DNA of 14,545 nucleotides from Tetmemena sp. SeJ-2015 (lineage: Eukaryota; Ciliophora; Spirotrichea; Sporadotrichida; Oxytrichidae), in NCBI GenBank assembly GCA_027382625.1, contig JAJKFJ010009548.1, positions 1-14,545 of the forward strand, read 5' to 3'. Under the pieces are notes generated by a model, which was not told where the DNA came from, did not search any database, and saw only the letters and a list, made by a program, of their open reading frames with translations. Of this stretch, positions 7,868-14,545 are shown one piece after another. The translations under genes and the position numbers were made by a program. The stretch's first letter is position 1, and the number at the start of each line of letters is the position of its first letter.

Positions 7868-9372
7868 TCATTATTTGAGAGCCGAACAATCTAGCATCAC
7901 CATAAGAGGTTAGCTTACTTTTTTATCAGTTTTTACTGGATGAGTGAAGTAAAGCTGTATATTTATGAAACCCTCGGCATATTTCGCGATCTGCTCATTT
8001 TCTATGATAAGCTCTACTTGAACTTCTTCTCCAGGTTGAAGGGCTCTATTCCAAACAGTTTGATAAGAAAACACTTGAGCTTGAGTTAAGCTAAGTATAT
8101 TAGGAATTGCAGGCCAGGGCTTATTAGATTCGTTAGTGATCAGCCACTTCAAGCTTGTACTACCTTGCATCTTCTTGATCGGAATCATGAGTGACTGAAG
8201 AGGCCTTGAAGCAAACATCTTGTCCTTGTACTTTAGTTTGATGCTTGAATCTATGTGTTGATCAATTCCTGTTGTCTATTAGTGGTGATGGTACAAGACG
8301 ATCTTGTCATTATCTTTTAACTCACTCAGGATAGAGTCAACGGCCTAAATGGTAAGATTCTTAGTCATTTGATTGTTAAGAATCTGGCCTGAATTAGCTG
8401 CTTAAATTTTATGCAGCTAGTTATTGTCAAGCTTGGTTTAGTTAGCTCTAGTTTAATTAATGACAGTTGATTGGTCTTGAATGAAGGAATCTATGGTGAG
8501 AGTCTTCTCAATCTGTTCTCTTATCATTTTCCTCATATCAGATTCGAAAGTAGCTAATGTATCCCTTCCCTCAGTGGTAGGTTCTTGCAGCTTGAATTCA
8601 TTCTATATCTTAAATTGCTCAACTTCATGTCCATTTCTCTCCTCCTCTTTGATATTACTGAGGATAGCCTCGCCAATTTGAAGAGTGTGCATAAACGAAT
8701 TTGCCAAGACATCTTTTTATCGCTAAAAGTTCATAAGCAAATGTTTCATGAGCAAAATTGAGAGTCAAAATTAAGTTTAATTCAAGTTAAGTTTCTGAAA
8801 ACCTAGTGAAGCATTATGCTATCATTATGCTTATTATCATTTTAGAATATGGGTGCTCAATCTTTTAAATTTGGCTGACAGGCTCCTCAATTTCTATTAG
8901 TTTCGCTTCAGCTAGTTTGTTGCTTCCTCGATGTAAAAGATTAACATTAAACTGCTTGAGTTGCCTTGCTCTCTACAGTCTATATTGCTCAGCTTCTACA
9001 AAGTCTTCGTCTTCACTTAAAGTTATTTGCTCATTTTCGCTGTCGTAATAGGCAAATTAATACTACTGAGACTGTAATAAATAACCCAACTCAAATTTTA
9101 AAATCTAATTGAGAATCAAAGCTAGCAAGCAGTTCACTCTTGCTCTAAAGTTTATGGACTTCTTAAGGAGTGAAGCTTCCATTCTATATCAATGATAAGA
9201 ATGAATTTTATCCCTTTAAAACTATTATTTTACTTACTTGTCTTTAGATGAAGATGTGTGAGTTTTCTGAAAGATCAAAGCGAGAGTCATTAGCAATTAG
9301 GTTAAGCATGTCTGCCTTGGATTAGGGAATGGTTATGGTTTCGATCTAAAAGTTCTTAAGGCTTAATTTCAT
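7868..9372 (-). CDS. NBR1/p62-like PB1 and FW-domain protein, about 393 aa
   Basis: Exons: 9372-9238, 9071-8880, 8722-7868 (TGA 7870-7868). Intron 1 (9237-9072) has a perfect GTAAGT donor and restores a PB1 domain, residues 1-75: basic MKLSLKNF start and an acidic OPCA motif YYDSENEQITLSEDEDF at 53-69. Intron 2 (8879-8723) uses an unusual GTCAGC donor and is less certain. Residues 110-275 are charged, helical and Gln-rich. Residues 300-375 match the FW (NBR1-like) domain: KWLITNESNKPWPAI, then RALQPGEEVQVEL. PB1 plus FW is the signature of NBR1-type selective autophagy receptors, which oligomerise through PB1 and act at forming autophagosomes. No ZZ zinc finger or C-terminal UBA is visible. 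It is divergent from the gene at 9553, with 180 nt between starts. Confidence 0.7.
9072..9237 (-). other. Intron 1 of the NBR1-like gene
   Basis: The donor is GTAAGT and the acceptor TTACAG, 166 nt on the minus strand. Splicing joins the PB1 alpha-helix region (KADMLNLIANDSRF) directly to the OPCA strand (QFAYYDSENE) in phase 0, which is strong domain-level support. The intron contains a deceptive open frame starting MEASLLKK that runs into exon 2. Confidence 0.75.
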
Positions 9373-9552
9373 CTTTAAAAAGTAGGTCTGTTTCTAAGAT
9401 AGGTTTCTATCCCTGATGGATTTATTAAATTCTAAAAATTATCTCTCAATATTATAATAGAATGCATGTTCTTACCATTTGATACTATTAGTGAAATAAA
9501 ATTAAAGTAGCTCTGATTATAGAATACTTTTGAGTTTAATTATAGTTGTTTA

Positions 9553-10331
9553 ATGAGTTCACACGTTCTTACAAAATCAGCTATGCCTCTGGCCAAACCC
9601 TCAGCTTATGGAGTGGATGGATCAGGACGTGACTCTTACATTAATCAGGATAACGGCGGGCTCTATAAGGCCTACGAGCCTGCTTATGCCCCTGATACTG
9701 GAACTTTTTGGATTTATTCAGCCAACAGCAGGCAAATGAGAAACGGCTTTGCCACTATTGAGAGCAAGAGGTAGCAGTATTTTTCTAACGGAACAGGAAG
9801 AGACGCATACATATGGTAAGTTTATGGATATCTATATGGACTATAAACCTTATTTTCAAAGCCGCTAAGAAATTTTCAAACTTTATCCCTTATTCTCTTT
9901 ACTCATAATTTCCTTATAGTCGAGGAAACGGAGGATTCTATCCTTAAGAAAGCATAGCAGCTTACAAGTAGAACTATGTAACGTAGCTTCGCAGCTATGG
10001 AAGGCCCACCACCCCATCAGACTACTGCCGACCATCCTCCTCCTACTAAGCTCGTATGAGATCTACTATATCTACTTGGGGCGGGGTTAAAAAGCCAGAT
10101 CCCTACATGCAGTCTCAAAGTTTTTTCTTGAAGGACAAAGCATCAATCCTCTCTAATTAGAGGATGAGAGACGACCAAAACAAGTCAGTAGATAGACTTG
10201 CCAAGCCCCGGCGAGTTCAGCCAAAATTCCCCTCCAGCCGCACTGGCTACACAAAAGGAGATGAAAGCTTCAGTAGATAGTACACTCAAGAGTCTTCAAA
10301 GAGCTATCTACTCAATAAGTCTATACTTTGA
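9553..10331 (+). CDS. Protein with two GxGRD(S/A)YI repeats, 224 aa
   Basis: Exon 1 is 9553-9815, intron 9816-9919 (GTAAGT to TTATAG, 104 nt), exon 2 is 9920-10331 with TGA 10329-10331. The splice is confirmed by the protein: residues 23-38 GSGRDSYINQDNGGLY and 80-95 GTGRDAYICRGNGGFY are repeats, and the second repeat is complete only after splicing (C88 spans the junction). The remainder is Ser/Arg/Tyr-rich and basic, with no signal peptide or membrane segment (for example DYCRPSSSYQARMRST). The composition suggests a structural or cytoskeletal protein. I recall similar GxGRD-type repeats in proteins of flagellated protists but cannot name a family with confidence; axonemal or cytoskeletal association is only a guess. 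Confidence 0.8.
9816..9919 (+). other. Intron of the GxGRD-repeat gene
   Basis: This 104-nt intron has a GTAAGT donor and TTATAG acceptor. Removing it restores the second copy of the GRDxYI..NGGxY motif in phase 2. It is the best-supported splice event in the window and serves as a reference for the organism's splice signals. Confidence 0.9.
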
Positions 10332-10437
10332 AACTAGACACATTTTATTACAAAAATGAGATAGAGCTGTTTTAAATGGCAGTTCAAGATTAAATTTGGA
10401 TTCACTTCAATCATTAAACATTAGGATATGTGATATC

Positions 10438-12333
10438 ATGATCTGTGAATAAGAAATATTTGTGGATATTTGTGAATAAATTGAGATAGCGTTTGGCGTG
10501 GTGAGTGGAAGAATTAATTACTTTTTTGTTCTCCAAGGCGAGAGGGTGCAAACCCAAATTATTATTAATTAATATAGTATAAAAATCTCAAAGCAAAAAA
10601 GGGACAGAAAAATACACCCATATTAACTTAGTCATAGCCCTTCAATAGCATGGAAAAAGAAAAGAAACATAGATCTTGATTTTTAACTTATTTAGGTTTA
10701 AACACATTACAATAATCATAAAGTACTAGAGATAGATAGGCTTTGGTAACCAAACGACTACTAGATTCGACATCGACCCTGAGTCTTTAGTGATTGATTT
10801 GAAGCATCGCATCTTCGCTCGTATTGGGTACGAGGTGAAGTATCAGCAGCTGCAAGTCAACTTCCATGGAGTGATGGAGTCAATGAGCGATGAGTGCTCT
10901 CTCTCCTTCTATAATATAAAAGACAACTCAATCATTTAGCTAGAGAATACATTTTTATAGAAGCGGTTTCTTAAGTATAATAATTATCTTATTAAGAGAA
11001 TCTCTAAACCTAGGTATCTGAAAGTGAGGTGAGTAACATCAAACATTTATCATAATAAGTTCATGTCTAATAAACCTTAATATGGTTACAAAATAATCCA
11101 CATCTTGAATAAATCTACTAAAACGGAATATTATAGTTTAGTTGACGTGTGTAGTAAATAAAGCAGAATGTTCAGAAGCTTTCTAATGCCCAAAATGCAA
11201 AATACATGCAAAGACTGGGAATCGTTCACATGAAGAACAACATCAACTCCTTAAACTTGCAAAATGATCATCAAAGAGACAAGCTAGTTATTGATGAGCT
11301 TTGCAATTAATTCTAACTTTTATGGGAAAGGTTTCCCATAGTAAATATTTCATGAATGTGCTGATGAAGGGATGCTCGCTCGAAGAGTTTAAGAAGGCTA
11401 CTAAGGAACTTCTAAACACAGGCGAAGAAGAAGAGAGGAAGAAAAGTGACGAAAAGAAAGCTGATTTTGACCAGGATTTTGACTACGCCACTATAGGAAC
11501 CAAGGGCTGGAACACTATTCACAAAGCCTGCTAAGTTGGTAACTCAGAAGTAGTTGAGTATCTACTCAGCAAAAAGTAAGCTTCTAATTAACTAATCATC
11601 CTAACTTTCTGATAGGCGAGTTAATCCAAATCTTCAAGGTATGCAGAACTATTAATTGTGTATCAGCAAATGCTATTTTATGTAATTGAACTGGACTCCA
11701 CTTGAAATATCAGTGCAGATGGGCTTCTCTCAAATCGTGAATATGCTGCTTGAAGACAAGAGGATAAAGATAAACTCAATTAATGCTGAAGAAAGAGGTA
11801 GTGTTCTGCATATGGCTTGCAAGAGCGGCTATCTTCCAGTTTGTCAAATCTTGCTCCTCAACGGAATTGATTACAGTCTAAAAGATAAGGATGGTTTAAC
11901 CGCCAAGCAAGTGACTGGCAATCAACAAATCAAAGTTCTAATTGAAAAGTATGAGAAATAGGCTGAGAGCGCCAACTAAAATTCTTAGAAACAAGTCCTT
12001 CACTATGACGAGATCAAAGAAGAGGACGAGGAAGATGAAGACTTGAACTTTTAAGATGCTAGCGATGGAACTATTAAAAACATACTAAGACAACAGAAGA
12101 CGCAGCTTGAACTTTCTATGGATGGAGGTAGAGAGCAAAGTCCCAGCCCCAGGTCTAATGAGGATGTCTTTTTAAATACTTAAATGACATCTACTTCCCC
12201 ACAGCATATCTCTTCTCCCCTAACTCAAGAGGATTTGCTTTTTGGTAAGCTCGTAGACAATACAGGCAAGACAAAAGAACATTCTAGTTTATTCTAGAAT
12301 AAAATGCGATTATAGTGTGCTTATAAATATTGA
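10438..12333 (+). CDS. Ubiquitin-like plus ankyrin-repeat protein, about 549 aa
   Basis: Exons: 10438-10695, 10730-11023, 11167-11340, 11370-11575, 11616-12333; total 1650 nt, ending at TGA 12331-12333. Start ATG gives MICEQEIFVDICEQIEIAF. Residues about 79-158 form a ubiquitin-like domain (RFDIDPESLVIDLKHRIFAR, then SFYNIKDNSIIQLEN). After a charged linker (GEEEERKKSDEKK), ankyrin repeats cover about 288-420: GWNTIHKACQVGNSEVVEYL, NWTPLEISVQMGFSQIVNML and SVLHMACKSGYLPVCQILLL. The C-terminus is acidic and Ser/Gln-rich (EEDEEDEDLNF, SPSPRS). The order resembles animal ANKUB1, a protein of unclear role; adaptor function is inferred. The 40-nt intron 11576-11615 is solid; those at 11024-11166 and 11341-11369 are tentative. 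The kinase gene follows 95 nt downstream on the same strand. Confidence 0.72.
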
Positions 12334-12428
12334 TTTTTGTAATTTAAGAATCAATTTAATAAAAAGAACGACCGATGACCAGATTCATCAAGGCTTTCAA
12401 TTAAAAGCAGATCTCCCCTAAGTCTTCT

Positions 12429-14545
12429 ATGGCAACTGAACAAGTCGAACAACAGCAGCGCTCCCCAAAGCCCTCTGATGTAATAAGTCTAGTCCCATAA
12501 CCAACTCCTGTGAGATCACTAACTTTGAAAGAGATGATACAGTTCCCTGTTGAATCGATTGATGCACTAGAGACCTTACTAGGCATCCTTAAATAGTGCT
12601 CCAATCCTTATGATTGTCTTTTCCCTCTTAAGAAAATCAAGGGCAAGCTTTACAAAGTACACAGACTCAAACTCAGCAGTTACTCTCGCTACATCTATAT
12701 TAACCCTATCGAGGGAGTACTAATAAGTTACAACTCCTCTAACAAGTTCCCTCTAAATCCAAACTACATCATGAAGTTGAATGAAATAACAGAGTTGAGA
12801 ATCCTGTAAGACAGCGGCTGGTATCAAAAGAAGGGGATGTACTATTTCCAAGTAAGGACAGGTCAGAGAACTTCCATATTCTATCTCAACAACTTGGACT
12901 TAGTACAGTTCTGGATTAATGAAATCCATGAAAGTAAGCAATTCTACGGATGGTTGCAGTCAATCGTTGATAGAAGATATTCCTCCAGCTGCAGCGACAT
13001 TTATGAGTGCCATCATGAAAACAATCAGAAGTATATGGAGTTAGCAGATGAGCTCATCAACTATATCCTAAACATCTCAATTCCAGAGGTTGACATAGAT
13101 CTTTACCACATCAATCTTAATGTTTCTGCGCAAGAATTTGCAAAGCGTAAAGCTCAGGAATATAAGCAAGCTTTCACAGGAAAACTATCAGAGGGGGCAA
13201 GCTCTTCATCACAGCACATCACAGATCATATGTTCAAGACACCCTCGGTTGGCGATCTCTCAGATGATGGCACTAATCTCTCGTCTCCTTCAAACATCAA
13301 GCAAAAGACCACTAAGTCAGCCATGATTTTTAAGTTGTGGATGTATTTTAAAAAGGGCCATTATCGAGAATTTAAAAATTAGAAGTATAAGCAAGGCAAA
13401 CTTATTTTTAAGGATAGCAATCCAAACTCTAACAACGAGGTTGTTTACCAATTTGATGGAGATCAAAAGAAAGACAACGCTGCTGCTTTATTATAAAAGC
13501 ATTTGAGCGAAATGATGGAGATCCAAAAAGAATAGAATTTGGAGACCGATGACTCAGATCACTAAAGCCTCGCTTCTGGTTCAAATAGAATCACAACTCT
13601 GCTCACTGATAAAACTCCTTTACCTATCACTCAAAGACAGCAATTATCCAAGTCAACTCATTTACAGCCTCGACCCAAGAATAACTTGATAGATGATGGT
13701 GACTCAGGTGTCAGCTACTCTTCATTCTAACTAATTGAGATTCTTGGACAAGGAACTTTTGGTAAGGTCTTCAAAGTGAAAAAGAAGGACGAGCCTGAGT
13801 CTGACGAATTCGCTATGAAGGTACTCAAGAAAGCCTTTCTGGTGAAAAATAATCACCTTAGATACGCTATCACAGAAGCCAACATCCTCAAGCTTTCTTC
13901 TCATCCGTTTGTGATCAAGCTGCATTATTCCTTCTAAACTCCTGAGAACCTCTACATGATATTGGACTACTGCCCAGGTGGAGATTTGGCCTTCCACTTA
14001 AATAAGAGACAAATCTTTGATGAGAGCGAGGCTAAGTTCTTTATCGCTGAGGTGATTCTCGCTATGGAGTATATCCACTCACTCAATATCATCTACAGAG
14101 ATCTCAAGCCAGAGAACATTTTGATAGACAAATACGGTCATGTGAAGCTAGCAGATTTCGGACTTGCGAAAGAAGGCGTAAATGATAAGTAGAACGCTAA
14201 GAGTTTCTGCGGTAGTCCTGCATATCTGGCTCCCGAGATGCTTCAAAATAAAGGAGTGGGAAAGGCAGCAGATATTTATCAGATTGGAGCAGTCCTCTAC
14301 GAACTTCTAGTTGGCTTCCCTCCTTACTACACTGAGAACATCAAGAAGCTGTATGAAAACATCAAAGCTGCTAAGCTTCAGATTCCTAACTACATCTCCG
14401 CGCCTGCCAAGGACTTGCTATAGAAGCTTCTGAATAAGAATCCGAAGTAGCGCATAGGAGTAGTGGACAAATTGGAAATCAAGAGACACCCCTTCTTCAA
14501 GGGAATAGATTGGAACAAACTCATGGCCAGAGAAATCGACCCACC
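12429..14545 (+). CDS. PH-domain AGC protein kinase (Akt/PKB-like layout), 3'-partial
   Basis: A single frame runs from ATG 12429 ([12 protein letters not shown]) past the window edge (705 aa seen), with twelve TAR codons as Gln and no TGA. Residues about 67-174 form a PH domain ([16 protein letters not shown]; ending [10 protein letters not shown]), which binds phosphoinositides and would recruit the kinase to membranes. A low-complexity linker follows. The kinase domain starts near 433: GQGTFGKV (440-447), AMK with Lys464, catalytic YRDLKPEN with Asp558, DFG Asp576, activation segment [12 protein letters not shown], and HPFF near the edge. All catalytic residues are present. The [12 protein letters not shown] segment is AGC-type and its Ser would be the PDK1-type site. 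The C-terminal tail with turn and hydrophobic motifs is beyond the window. The PH-to-kinase linker is much longer than in animal Akt, so it may be a protist PH-AGC kinase rather than a strict orthologue. Confidence 0.92.

Noticed and set aside
8481..8681. Plus-strand 66-codon frame
   Set aside because: Opposite the helical region of the NBR1-like protein on the minus strand; low-complexity shadow.
10500..10560. Possible structured RNA: GGGTGCAAACCC hairpin with a GCAA loop and a GC-richer patch
   Set aside because: The stretch lies inside exon 1 of the ubiquitin-like/ankyrin gene, which explains its composition; no tRNA arms fit.

Overview
This window looks like a gene-dense stretch of nuclear DNA from a protist that reads UAA and UAG as glutamine and keeps only UGA as a stop. 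Every gene I could trace stays open through several in-frame TAA/TAG codons and ends at TGA; all clear tryptophans are TGG. Short GT-AG introns (about 20 to 166 nt), AT-rich spacers and tightly packed genes on both strands fit a ciliate macronuclear or similar genome best. Oxymonads, hexamitid diplomonads and some green algae share this code and cannot be excluded from sequence alone.

Left end (1-1930): a 5'-truncated, intronless, more GC-rich gene for a Rep-like protein with a well preserved superfamily 3 helicase, of the kind found in CRESS-DNA viruses and related plasmids. It is followed by a 623-nt gene-free stretch holding six tandem 8-bp units plus two inverted units, which could be an iteron-type replication origin, and a short relic encoding a protein-kinase catalytic-loop motif.

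Middle (1928-6623): an unrecognised two-exon plus-strand gene converges on a large minus-strand gene (5735-2525). Its eleven exons splice into one 908-aa frame, but it is nearly invisible to ordinary ORF finding. Upstream on the same strand lies a small secreted protein resembling chagasin-type cysteine-peptidase inhibitors.

Right half (6751-14545): an unrecognised 344-aa protein (+); an NBR1/p62-like PB1 plus FW-domain protein (-), suggesting selective autophagy; a protein with two GxGRD(S/A)YI repeats (+); a ubiquitin-like plus ankyrin-repeat protein (+); and a PH-domain AGC kinase running off the right edge (+).

There is no operon logic: most neighbours are convergent or divergent with 35 to 300 nt between them. 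The host genes look like ordinary housekeeping or signalling loci. The exceptional item is the Rep-like gene with its adjacent octamer array, which seems to be a virus- or plasmid-derived replicon adapted to the host's altered code.
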